Origin: an uncultured Clostridia bacterium
GTDB lineage: Bacteria; Bacillota; Clostridia; TANB77; CAG-508
Direction of reading: 5' to 3'
Length of the DNA: 11,337 nt
NCBI GenBank assembly: GCA_934162255.1
Contig: CAKPIG010000016.1
Span: 1 to 11,337 of the forward strand
Every line of letters begins with the position of its first letter. Positions within the stretch are counted from its first letter, which is position 1. The position numbers and the translations under genes are program-made. The notes under the pieces are model-generated. The model did not search any database. It saw only the letters and a list, made by a program, of their open reading frames with translations, and was not told the DNA's origin. Below are positions 1 to 6,264 of the stretch, piece after piece.

Positions 1-273
1 AATATAGATGAATTATTAAAACAATTTGAAATTAACAATGTTAAAATAAGTTTGTCTAGAAAAGAAACTTTATCCGTTGAATTTCAAATCACTTGTTTAA
101 AACAATATATCGATTATTACTTTGCTAAAACAGTAGTACAAGATATTAATCTATTAAAAATATGTAAATTCTGTAATAAAGCTTTTCTTGCTGTTAATCC
201 TAAAGCTGAATATCATACTCCTCAATGTAAGAATAAAGCTAATGTTTATAAAAATAGAGCAAAAAATAAATAA
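1..273 (+). CDS. C-terminal part of a protein with a zinc-ribbon-like tail (5' end outside window)
   Basis: The reading frame is open from base 1, so this is the last 90 residues of a longer protein and its true start is not visible. The tail has the pattern C-x2-C (ICKFCNKAF), then H and C (EYHTPQCKNKA), then a basic stretch rich in K, N and R. This is the layout of the CGNR/DUF6076-type treble-clef zinc finger that closes many small prophage and island proteins of low-GC Gram-positives. Such fingers are thought to bind nucleic acid, but nothing in this fragment shows a specific target. The TTG at 52 is not a convincing start because coding continues in frame upstream of it. The gene converges on the CBASS operon and shares its terminator. 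The existence of the coding region is fairly sure; the family call is tentative. Confidence 0.6.
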   Translation, partial: NIDELLKQFEINNVKISLSRKETLSVEFQITCLKQYIDYYFAKTVVQDINLLKICKFCNKAFLAVNPKAEYHTPQCKNKANVYKNRAKNK

Positions 274-299
274 ACGACAAGATTCAATTCTTGTCGTTT
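272..299. terminator. Bidirectional Rho-independent terminator between convergent genes
   Basis: An 11-bp stem (AAACGACAAGA paired with TCTTGTCGTTT-type arms at 272-282 and 289-299) closes a 6-base loop. On the plus strand it is followed by a T-rich tract, and on the minus strand by ATTTATTTTTT. It follows the stop of the plus-strand gene directly (271-273). The E2 gene's stop (284-286) lies inside the hairpin, so its last codons form one arm. Confidence 0.85.
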
Positions 300-754
300 T
301 CTTTAATATCTTTTTTTGTAGGATGTTTTCCTCCTCCATGCCATTCTCCTGTTATACACCAAAATTCAAAATAATATAACCATTCACTTATCCAAGGAAT
401 AATTGTATCACTTATATTCATAGTAGAATTCCACTCACATGGATAGTATAAACATAAATTAACGTATTCTCTTCCATTTATTATTTTTATCCCATATTTA
501 TGTGGAATTTTTTCCTTGTCTTTTATTTCTAACTGTTTTATATCTATATACACTTGTGGCCTTTTTTGAACAGAATCATACTGCAATAAAACTTTGTATT
601 TTTTTGAAAATTCTGTTGGCTGTATATTTAACAACATTTTTAAACCTATTCCATTGTATTCTCTTAATATAATATTTTTAAATTCTCTCCTTATATTATA
701 TTTCTGAATAGGAATCGTTATTGGTTTATTTTTTGGAAATTTTTTATTTGCCAT
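284..754 (-). CDS. cap2: Stand-alone E2-like protein of short type II CBASS
   Basis: This 156-residue protein carries signature stretches of the E2-only CBASS component: LCLYYP around residues 100-105, IIPWISEWLYYFEFW at 118-132, and TGEWHGGGKHP at 135-145. Ubiquitin-conjugating (E2) proteins carry a thioester-forming cysteine; Cys101 in LCLYYP is the best candidate here, with Cys106 and Cys133 also present. In E2-CBASS the protein links the C-terminus of the CD-NTase to a target and so raises second-messenger synthesis; that role is inferred from the family and from gene order. There is no E1 domain and no JAB protease gene next to it, so this is the short form of the system. The ATG at 754 lies 11 bases inside the end of the CD-NTase gene, which implies translational coupling. 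It is the last gene of the operon. Use of the symbol cap2 for the E2-only form is my choice. Confidence 0.8.
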   Translation of the reverse strand: MANKKFPKNKPITIPIQKYNIRREFKNIILREYNGIGLKMLLNIQPTEFSKKYKVLLQYDSVQKRPQVYIDIKQLEIKDKEKIPHKYGIKIINGREYVNLCLYYPCEWNSTMNISDTIIPWISEWLYYFEFWCITGEWHGGGKHPTKKDIKENDKN

Positions 755-1880
755 AAAAATTGTGATTCCTTACAGTTATATTTGTCTTTTCCGTTGTTAA
801 ATTTCCATTTTCTTTAAGGTACATATTTGATTTTTCTCTTTCTTCTCTAGTTTTTTGTGCTATATTTTCATATACCTTATTTACCATATTTTCGCCAAAT
901 AACTTTTTATATGCATCAGCCTGTTCTCTTATATTTCCTTCTAGTAATACTTTATTTGTAACTAAGTCATATTTTAAGTCATCCATAAATTTAAAGAAAG
1001 CTTCTTTTCTTTCTGGATTACTTGACCATTTATCTGCGAAATTTTCATTTTCATTAACAGGGTTTTGTATTAAAACATTACCATTTTCATCTTTTTCTAA
1101 ATATAAAACATACTCTTTAGAAAATTTTTCAATCAGTTCATATACATTTTCTTTTCCTGTATAAATCCTCGCCATTAGTGTTGTTAATATAATAGAAATT
1201 GGTTTTATATCTGGTGTATCTTTAAACTTTATATCTCTATATCTTTTTAATATTTCTATAGCTATTTGTAAAGTTGTCTTAATCTTATATTCAGGAACTT
1301 CAACTATTTCTATTTTGTTTCTAATTGCATATTCTTCTGTTAATTTCTTCTTTTCTTCTTCCATCCTTTTTACAAACCAATCATAATATGCTTCAGGATT
1401 TGTTTGTCTAAATTCGTAATCTGAGTTTTCATCTTCTTTGTGTGTCATTATAAGTTTCTTATTTTGAAAATATGTATCACTCTTCATAGTTGGTAAAATA
1501 TCCATATGGTAATTTGCACTTTCTGAATATTGAATTGTCCAACATCTTTTTCCTTCTTCAACTTTTTCAGAATATCTATCACTTGTTTTTAAGACATCTC
1601 CTACAATATTTTTTAGGTCTTTAGCACTCGTAAATTTATTATCTATTGTAGCTACAAGATCAATATCATATTCATCTTTATCAGAAATTGGTTTTATTAC
1701 TGTTCCTAGCATGAATGAACCTTGAGGAAATATTCTTACATCATATTGTTTAATATTATTATTTAAATAATTCCCTACTGCTTCGTAACTTTCCTTTGCT
1801 TTTTCTGCTTGTGTTTCACTTATTTCTATTTCTGTCGCTATTTTTCTATACATAGCATCTATATTTTGCTTTCTTTCCAT
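744..1880 (-). CDS. CD-NTase (cGAS/DncV-like nucleotidyltransferase), CBASS second-messenger synthase
   Basis: This 378-residue enzyme has the nucleotidyltransferase core of CD-NTases: GSFMLGT (G54-S55), the metal-binding pair D72 and D74 in EYDIDLV, and the third acidic residue D127 in YHMDILP. The second half holds the helical domain typical of the family, including a PVNENENFADKW stretch near 274-285. CD-NTases join two or three nucleotides into a cyclic messenger after phage attack; the exact product cannot be read from the sequence. The clade is also unclear, although the pairing with Cap5 points to the groups that make cGAMP-like or cyclic trinucleotide signals. The chain ends in an aromatic residue, Gly377 and then Lys378, so the glycine is penultimate. 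Its ATG shares one base with the upstream Cap5 stop (TAATG), and its own end overlaps the E2 start by 11 bases. Confidence 0.93.
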   Translation of the reverse strand: MERKQNIDAMYRKIATEIEISETQAEKAKESYEAVGNYLNNNIKQYDVRIFPQGSFMLGTVIKPISDKDEYDIDLVATIDNKFTSAKDLKNIVGDVLKTSDRYSEKVEEGKRCWTIQYSESANYHMDILPTMKSDTYFQNKKLIMTHKEDENSDYEFRQTNPEAYYDWFVKRMEEEKKKLTEEYAIRNKIEIVEVPEYKIKTTLQIAIEILKRYRDIKFKDTPDIKPISIILTTLMARIYTGKENVYELIEKFSKEYVLYLEKDENGNVLIQNPVNENENFADKWSSNPERKEAFFKFMDDLKYDLVTNKVLLEGNIREQADAYKKLFGENMVNKVYENIAQKTREEREKSNMYLKENGNLTTEKTNITVRNHNFYGK

Positions 1881-3013
1881 TATTCTTCTTCTCCTTCATA
1901 TTTTATTTCTAAAGCTTTTTTAAACCCTTTCTTTTCGTCATATATAACTAAACTTGGATGTGCTTTCTTCATCCAACACCTACCTGTTTCTATTGCAATA
2001 GATATTGGCATAGCAGGAAATACACTTATTTCACAATTTCTTCCATATTTGTCCTTAATATATTCATATATTTCTCTAATCCTACTTTTATACATTTCTA
2101 ATTGATTTTTGCATTTAATAATGTCATTACTATGTATATTGCTTTCTAATTTAATAATATCGCACTCATCTCCTACAATAGCGCGTATTCTATCTTCAGA
2201 TATATCTGCAGTTATTGAGATGTTTAATGCTACTTTAGAATATTTCTTTTTGGGAATAATAATACTTACATCAAATTTTTCATCTTTTTTATCACTTAAA
2301 TACCACTCTTGTTTAGGCTCTCGTTGTAATTGTTGAACACTTACATCTGATATATCGGAAAACAATGTTCCCAAATATATCAATAATGGTTGGGGAGCAA
2401 TTGCGCATAAAAAAATTTTTGGCACTATTTCTTTTTTTAACAGTGGTTTTACTACCTGAAGAAAATTACGTTCTATATTTTCCATCTCAAACTTATACAA
2501 ATCTTCATTATCTCTTTCATCAGATTTGTTATCTGACAAATTAATTATATTTCCATTACAATAATAATTTTGTCTAAATGCACACTTTCTAACATCATCG
2601 TCATTTATTTTAGGAACTCTATCAGAGATGTTAAATGTATATTTTATTCCAATGACAGTACTTTCTTTTTTTATTTTCATTAAATCTTTTATATAATTTT
2701 CGTGCTCACTTTTCATTTCCTTTAAAAAATCAATTTTATACTTTTCAGGGTTATCATCTACTTCTTTATGATGCTTTCTACATAAAACCATTACATTGTT
2801 TTCATCATTACTTAGTATTTTTGATAACTCTTTATCTCCTCTTGGCCCTTTTTCACTAGAAGCTATTATATGAGCATAATTTGAAAAATTACTTCTATCT
2901 CCAGTTAGCATATCTTCTATCACAGAATCATTACATCCTCTAAATTCACATTTTCCTCCACAAAGTCCCATTAAAATTAATTTTTGTTGTTCAGTTAATT
3001 CTTTTCCTCTCAT
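1880..3013 (-). CDS. cap5: Cap5 effector nuclease: HNH endonuclease fused to a SAVED sensor
   Basis: The 377-residue protein begins with an HNH nuclease. C22 and C27 lie in GGKCEFRGC, H48 in YAHIIA is the expected catalytic histidine, GPRGD follows at 56-60, and NNVMVLCRKHH spans 72-82 with C78 and the histidine pair. After a linker, residues from about 170 to 377 form the SAVED domain, which ends in the typical stretch with FPAMPISIAIETGR and a late LVIYDEKKG. In Cap5 the SAVED domain binds the CD-NTase product, the protein oligomerises, and the HNH domain then degrades double-stranded DNA, killing the infected cell. The start is the ATG at 3013, preceded at good spacing by AAAGGAGA. The gene leads the tightly coupled CBASS trio and sits just behind a strong terminator hairpin. 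Both domains look complete. Confidence 0.94.
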   Translation of the reverse strand: MRGKELTEQQKLILMGLCGGKCEFRGCNDSVIEDMLTGDRSNFSNYAHIIASSEKGPRGDKELSKILSNDENNVMVLCRKHHKEVDDNPEKYKIDFLKEMKSEHENYIKDLMKIKKESTVIGIKYTFNISDRVPKINDDDVRKCAFRQNYYCNGNIINLSDNKSDERDNEDLYKFEMENIERNFLQVVKPLLKKEIVPKIFLCAIAPQPLLIYLGTLFSDISDVSVQQLQREPKQEWYLSDKKDEKFDVSIIIPKKKYSKVALNISITADISEDRIRAIVGDECDIIKLESNIHSNDIIKCKNQLEMYKSRIREIYEYIKDKYGRNCEISVFPAMPISIAIETGRCWMKKAHPSLVIYDEKKGFKKALEIKYEGEEE

Positions 3014-3027
3014 TAGTTTCTCCTTTC

Positions 3028-3074
3028 AAAAAAACAAAGGAAAAACCTCATTTAAATTATGAAGCTCTTCCTTT
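3028..3074 (-). terminator. Terminator or attenuator hairpin between the DUF3892-like gene and cap5
   Basis: On the minus strand, AAAGGAA plus GAGCTTCAT (3074-3059) pairs with ATGAGGTTT plus TTCCTTT (3051-3036). The 16-bp stem has three G-U pairs and no mismatch, encloses a 7-base loop (AATTTAA), and is followed by GTTTTTTT (3035-3028). It starts 4 bases after the stop of the small upstream gene. Only 14 bases separate the T-run from the cap5 start codon, and these hold the Shine-Dalgarno site, so no promoter fits after it. The CBASS genes must therefore be read through this hairpin or from a promoter inside the small gene. Confidence 0.88.
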
Positions 3075-3078
3075 CTTA

Positions 3079-3303
3079 TTATCCTAAATTATTTTTTTCA
3101 TTTCCATCTGGTTTTGAAGATACATATTCTTTGCGATTTTTATCATGCTTAACACAGTAATCTTCATTATAAGATGAACTACCTGTTTTTAGTCTACTAA
3201 TTAATTCTTTGTCAGACATTATCCTATTATTTCTTGTATCCTGAAATTGCACATTTCTGCCTGTTTTTGTCTCTCTAGTAACTATCAATTTTGATTTTGC
3301 CAT
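3079..3303 (-). CDS. Small DUF3892-like protein, first gene of the CBASS transcript
   Basis: This short protein of 74 residues resembles DUF3892 proteins. An N-terminal strand (KLIVTRETKTG) is followed by a helix (SDKELISRLKTG), a strand with DYCVKHDKNRKEYV, and the near-terminal SKPDGNEKNNLG that matches the family's pDg..NNL ending. The function of DUF3892 is unknown. The start is the ATG at 3303, preceded by GGAGGAAATG. It lies between a consensus promoter and the terminator hairpin before cap5, so it is probably the most abundantly made product of this transcription unit. It might be a regulator or partner of CBASS, or an unrelated neighbour that only shares the promoter; the sequence does not decide. 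I am confident that it is a gene and fairly confident of the family. Confidence 0.75.
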   Translation of the reverse strand: MAKSKLIVTRETKTGRNVQFQDTRNNRIMSDKELISRLKTGSSSYNEDYCVKHDKNRKEYVSSKPDGNEKNNLG

Positions 3304-3498
3304 TGTACATTTCCTCCAATCTTTAGTAAATAGTCTAAATGTTACAAAAATATTTCAGTAATATTAATTTTATATTACATTTTCCTAAATCTATTTACAA
3401 AATTGGATTCTAATGCTATATTTTAAATTAGATAAAAGTACAAAAGAATATTTTGTAATTAGAAAAGGAAATATATTTTCTTTGATTTAGCCATCTAG

Positions 3499-3527
3499 AT
3501 TATATATTTTCTTTTTTCTTTTGTCAA
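3499..3527 (-). promoter_or_regulatory. Perfect consensus sigma-A promoter for the DUF3892-CBASS unit
   Basis: The minus strand reads TTGACA (3527-3522), a 17-base spacer, and TATAAT (3504-3499). Both hexamers and the spacing are ideal. The start of transcription should fall near 3492, giving a leader of about 190 bases before the small DUF3892-like gene. It is the only strong promoter visible upstream of cap5. Confidence 0.85.
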
Positions 3528-3750
3528 GATATTTACAGAAATTTTGTTTGTTCTTGTCAATTTCTTTATTTTCTTAACTTTTATATTACATTTTATCTAG
3601 TTTTTTATTGTTCTATATAAGTTGCTTTATGAATCTTATTGTAATCTTTGTAACACTTGAAAAATAAGCAAATTTCACTAGTAATCATCAATATTTTGAT
3701 ATATAATAATCACAATTAAATATGAAACTCTCGCCCATGGTTATGCCTGA

Positions 3751-3760
3751 AAGGAGGTGA
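3751..3760 (+). promoter_or_regulatory. Integrase ribosome binding site that decides the start
   Basis: AAGGAGGTGA is complementary to the whole anti-Shine-Dalgarno end of 16S rRNA and lies 8 bases before the ATG at 3769. The in-frame GTG at 3757 is inside this site and so is not the start. Confidence 0.85.
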
Positions 3761-3768
3761 AAAAGGCA

Positions 3769-4958
3769 ATGGCTGGGAGTATTGAAAAAAGAGGTGAAAA
3801 TACTTATAGGTTAGTAGTATCTACTGGTAAAAATCTTGATGGATTTAGAGCTAGAAGGACAAAAACTATCCATGGAACTCGTAAAGATGCTGAAATTGCA
3901 CTTGCAGAGTTTGTTACAGAAGCTAATCGTGGATTAGTACCTGAAGGAAAGCCCGTAACTTTTGAAGAATTCTATCATATTTGGCAAGTAAACTATGGTA
4001 CAAAAGATTTAGCTCCATCTACTTATAACAGATATGTTGGAATGTTAGAGAGCAGAATTCTTCCATATTTAGGTTCTTTTACTTTAGAAAAAATCAAACC
4101 TACAGATCTTATGAAATTGTATGATATGCTAGAACAAGATACTCAAATTAAAAGACTTGCTAAAAACAATGGCGAACGTACTTTGAAACCTTTATCAAAA
4201 AAAACTATTCTAGAACATCATAGATTGATAAGTGCAATGTTACACAAAGCTGTATATTGGCAACTTATACCTTATAATCCTGCTGAAAGAGTTCAACCGC
4301 CAAGAGCACCAAAAGCTCAACGTAGATTCTATGATGATGAACAATGTAAAGTTCTTCTAAAAGGATTAAATGAACTTGAAGAAAATGAAATGAAGTATAA
4401 GGTTGCTATTATTCTTACAGTATTTACTGGAGTCAGATTAGGTGAATTAATGGGACTTGACTGGGAAAATATTGATTTCAAGAATAAAGAAATAACTGTA
4501 AACAAATCAAGTCAATATTTAGCAAGTACAGGAGTTTATACAAAACCACCTAAAACACCTAGTTCTTTTAGACATATTTCTATACCTGATTCTGTCATCG
4601 AAATACTAGAGGAATTAAAATATGGTATGATCGTCAAAAAGAGCTTTGTGGTGAATTCTGGGAAGAATCTAATAGGTTATTTATACAAGATAATGGAAAA
4701 CCTATGCATCCCGATACAGTAAGTAAATGGCTTGTTAAATTTGTTCAAAAGATAGGACTACCTTATTTGAATTTTCATGGTATTAGGCATACAAACGCTA
4801 CACTACTTATTTCACAAAATGTTGATGTAGCAGTTGTAGCTGCAAGATTAGGACATGCTCAAATTAGCACAACATTTAATTTCTATGTCCATCCACTTGC
4901 TTCTCATAATAGAAGTGCAGGAATAGTCTTGCAAAATTTATTAGTAGATAAAAACTAA
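3769..4958 (+). pseudogene. int: Tyrosine recombinase/integrase, frameshifted
   Basis: This is a phage/ICE-type tyrosine integrase of about 396 residues in two frames. The first frame (from ATG 3769) gives an AP2-like arm-binding N-terminus (GSIEKRGENTYRL), the SAM-like core-binding domain (TFEEFYHIW to LEHHRLISAML) and the catalytic start with R223 in TGVRLGE and a KTPSSFRHISIP strand. At the A run 4617-4620 the frame changes. The original frame continues as noise to 4722, while the shifted frame carries WYDRQKELCGEFW, KPMHPDTVSKW, FHGIRHT (the HxxR box), RLGHAQISTT and the nucleophile tyrosine in FNFYVHP (codon 4884-4886), with its stop at 4956-4958. One missing A explains the break. All catalytic residues survive across the two frames, so the lesion is either recent or a sequencing error. 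Its 3' end points at the att copy 190 bp away. Confidence 0.9.
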
Positions 4959-5062
4959 TATACTTATCAGCTAAAACTCTTGATTTCAATAAATTCAAAA
5001 ATTGCTTTTTTTAAGATTGTAAATGAGGATTTATGCTATTTTATGAGCTTTATAAAAGCTTG

Positions 5063-5081
5063 TGTCCCCAAGCTGTCCCCA
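5063..5081 (+). repeat. Direct TGTCCCCA pair, candidate recombinase arm site
   Basis: TGTCCCCA occurs twice, 3 bases apart, at 5063-5070 and 5074-5081. These GC-rich words stand out in AT-rich DNA between the integrase and the att core, where arm-type integrase sites are often found. The first copy also lies in the loop of a 6-bp inverted repeat, AGCTTG (5057-5062) with CAAGCT (5069-5074). Confidence 0.35.
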
Positions 5082-5104
5082 TTTATGTCAAAATTACGTC
5101 AGAA

Positions 5105-5140
5105 ACAAAAAAATAAGAGTCTGCAATCTCTTGCGACTCT
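5105..5140 (-). terminator. Terminator downstream of the tRNA-derived att copy
   Basis: On the minus strand AGAGTC-GCAA pairs with TTGC-(bulged A)-GACTCT around a 4-base loop, followed by TTATTTTTTT. It sits 5 bases past the left att copy, where it would end a tRNA transcript, as the hairpin at 11222-11254 does for the intact tRNA. This suggests the element brought its own terminator along with the replacement tRNA 3' end. Confidence 0.7.
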
Positions 5141-5145
5141 AGTAA

Positions 5146-5197
5146 ATTTCTTTGGTTGCGGGGGATATACTCGAACTTACGACCTTCGGGTTATGAG
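5146..5197. repeat. Left att copy: 3' half of tRNA-Met, internal element junction
   Basis: These 52 bases match 11260-11311 at 49 positions. Identity runs from 8 bases beyond the tRNA 3' end up to the anticodon loop, then stops abruptly. The three mismatches are in 5165-5168 and destroy the 3' strand of the T stem, so this copy cannot work as tRNA. It is the mark left by integration at the anticodon loop and lies next to the integrase. Confidence 0.9.
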
Positions 5198-5273
5198 TGC
5201 AATTTTACTCACCAACATTTATTCCTCAGAAAATCAATTTAAAATTAAACCATTATAAAATATTTTTCACTAC

Positions 5274-5306
5274 AAAAATCGCTATAGCAATCATAGCTAC
5301 AGCGAT
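5274..5306 (-). terminator. Terminator after the ASCH gene
   Basis: On the minus strand ATCGCT (5306-5301) and TAGC (5299-5296) pair with GCTA (5288-5285) and AGCGAT (5283-5278), with one A/C mismatch between the helices and a 7-base loop, followed by TTTTT. It lies 23 bases after the ASCH stop and ends the RM-NUDIX-ASCH unit. Confidence 0.8.
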
Positions 5307-5328
5307 AAAATGAACTCATATCATAACC

Positions 5329-5712
5329 TCATATTTCAAACTCCCATAAGCTTAATTTTCCTTTAGCTTCAATAGGTTCATCAAACACTTTCACATTAAC
5401 TAACTGCCATGCATACCTTTCCACAAAAGTACTTTTAGCATAAACATCCTTGTTTTCTTTTAAGCACACTTCTTTAAATTTTTCATCGCATTTTATGCAA
5501 TCTATCAATGTTACCTTTCCTAATATCTTTCCTGTTGGCATATCTTCTGGAATATATTTTGCTAACCTTCTCATCGCTTCTTTATCGACTCCTTTTCCAG
5601 CATGTATTAACAAATCTCCTCTATATTTAGTTTTCCAGCTTCTAAATTCAAACCTTTTATATCCTTCCATTATTAATGTTGCCCATGGTTGTTTTATAGT
5701 TAATACTTTCAT
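5329..5712 (-). CDS. ASCH-domain protein
   Basis: This 127-residue protein begins MKVLTIKQPWATLI and continues with the conserved GYKRFEFRSWKTKYRG and LLIHAGK, the classic opening of ASCH (ASC-1 homology) domains, a PUA-like beta-barrel fold. Residues used by characterised members for nucleic acid or nucleoside binding (K, E, R and W of this region) are present. Known ASCH proteins include N4-acetylcytidine amidohydrolase and small ribonucleases, but which activity applies here cannot be read off. It follows the NUDIX gene by 70 bases and ends just before a terminator, so it is likely the last gene of the restriction-modification transcript. A TATAAT at 5751-5756 could add an internal promoter, but no good -35 box goes with it. 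Confidence 0.85.
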   Translation of the reverse strand: MKVLTIKQPWATLIMEGYKRFEFRSWKTKYRGDLLIHAGKGVDKEAMRRLAKYIPEDMPTGKILGKVTLIDCIKCDEKFKEVCLKENKDVYAKSTFVERYAWQLVNVKVFDEPIEAKGKLSLWEFEI

Positions 5713-5720
5713 ATTCATTT

Positions 5721-5725
5721 CTCCT
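5721..5725 (-). promoter_or_regulatory. ASCH ribosome binding site that decides the start
   Basis: AGGAG on the minus strand lies 8 bases before the ATG at 5712 but only 2 bases before the ATG at 5718, and it is internal to the longer frame from 5733. The start at 5712 also gives the usual ASCH N-terminus. Confidence 0.75.
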
Positions 5726-5782
5726 AAAATCAAGCTTTATTTATTTTTAGATTATAGATGTATATTTTCTTCAAAATTTTTC

Positions 5783-6238
5783 TTAAAGCTCCTCAATTAC
5801 TTTCTTAAATAATTCTCTCGTATTATCATATGTAATTGTTTTAATGGCTTCATTAAAGTTTAGCCATTTTATATTGCTTATTTCAGATTCCTGTGCTTTT
5901 ATATCTCCACCTGTATATTTTGCAACAAATAGCACAACTTGTTTTTGTTTTCCCTTGTCTGTTACATATTCCATTGAATATCGTTTACTAGCATCTATTT
6001 CTACATCCATATTTGTTTCTTCTTTTACTTCTCTAATTGCTGTCTCAAGTTCTGTTTCATTTTCTTCTACATGCCCCTTTGGGAAGCCCCAATGTCCTTG
6101 TGTTTGTTTAATTAATAATACCTTATCTTTTTCTATTATAATACATCCACAAGCTTTTTCTTTATTGTCTATTATTCTGTTTAAGCTTTTATCCGCTCTT
6201 ACTTTTACAGTTATTTCATTGTTTTCCTTTGGTTTCAT
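5783..6238 (-). CDS. NUDIX hydrolase, Ap4A-hydrolase-like
   Basis: This 151-residue protein holds a NUDIX box from about residue 55: GHVEEN-E, seven residues, then REVKEET, which gives the metal-binding REUXEE core. The usual glycine after EE-x is replaced by asparagine (EETN). The lead-in ACGCIIIEKDKVLLI and HWGFPKG resembles asymmetric diadenosine tetraphosphate hydrolases, which cleave nucleoside polyphosphates, but substrate calls within NUDIX are unreliable. The roughly 25 residues before the fold are charged and unusual for that subgroup. The ATG at 6238 follows GAAGAGGTAAG, and the gene starts only 26 bases after the RM stop, so it is co-transcribed. Linked with RM and ASCH genes, it could act in nucleotide-based defence or be a housekeeping passenger. 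Confidence 0.88.
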   Translation of the reverse strand: MKPKENNEITVKVRADKSLNRIIDNKEKACGCIIIEKDKVLLIKQTQGHWGFPKGHVEENETELETAIREVKEETNMDVEIDASKRYSMEYVTDKGKQKQVVLFVAKYTGGDIKAQESEISNIKWLNFNEAIKTITYDNTRELFKKVIEEL

Positions 6239-6264
6239 TTTCTTACCTCTTCATTTCTAAATTT

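Larger units (their letters stand above)
3304..3768. other. Divergent intergenic region between the CBASS operon and the integrase
   Basis: These 465 bases hold no credible gene. They contain the consensus minus-strand promoter at 3499-3527, a leader of about 190 bases running to the DUF3892-like gene, and a weaker minus-strand candidate (TTGTAA at 3395-3400, TAATAT at 3372-3377, spacing 17). A 16-base direct repeat, TTTTATATTACATTTT, occurs at 3368-3383 and 3579-3594. On the integrase side there is a TATAAT at 3702-3707 without a good -35 box, preceded by the small palindrome ATCAATATTTTGAT (3687-3700). The integrase ribosome binding site closes the region. Confidence 0.6.
4959..5328. other. 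Non-coding junction after the integrase, holding the att copy
   Basis: There is no credible gene here. An open frame at 4980-5258 crosses the tRNA-derived repeat, lacks a ribosome binding site and resembles nothing. The stretch contains paired TGTCCCCA motifs (5063-5070, 5074-5081), a minus-strand terminator (5105-5140), the 52-bp tRNA-derived repeat (5146-5197) and the terminator of the ASCH gene (5274-5306). Confidence 0.7.

Noticed and set aside
154..379. Open frames on both strands over the convergent terminator
   Set aside because: They overlap well-supported genes in other frames and contain the terminator hairpin.
4615..4722. Programmed -1 frameshift in the integrase
   Set aside because: The site reads TTA AAA T, which lacks the X XXY YYZ slippery pattern, and integrases are not normally made this way. 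A plain one-base loss is simpler.
4980..5258. Open frame of 92 codons after the integrase
   Set aside because: It lacks a ribosome binding site, crosses the terminator and the tRNA-derived repeat, and has no family resemblance.
5450..6260. Plus-strand open frames opposite the ASCH and NUDIX genes
   Set aside because: They are low-complexity hydrophobic antisense translations with no ribosome binding sites.
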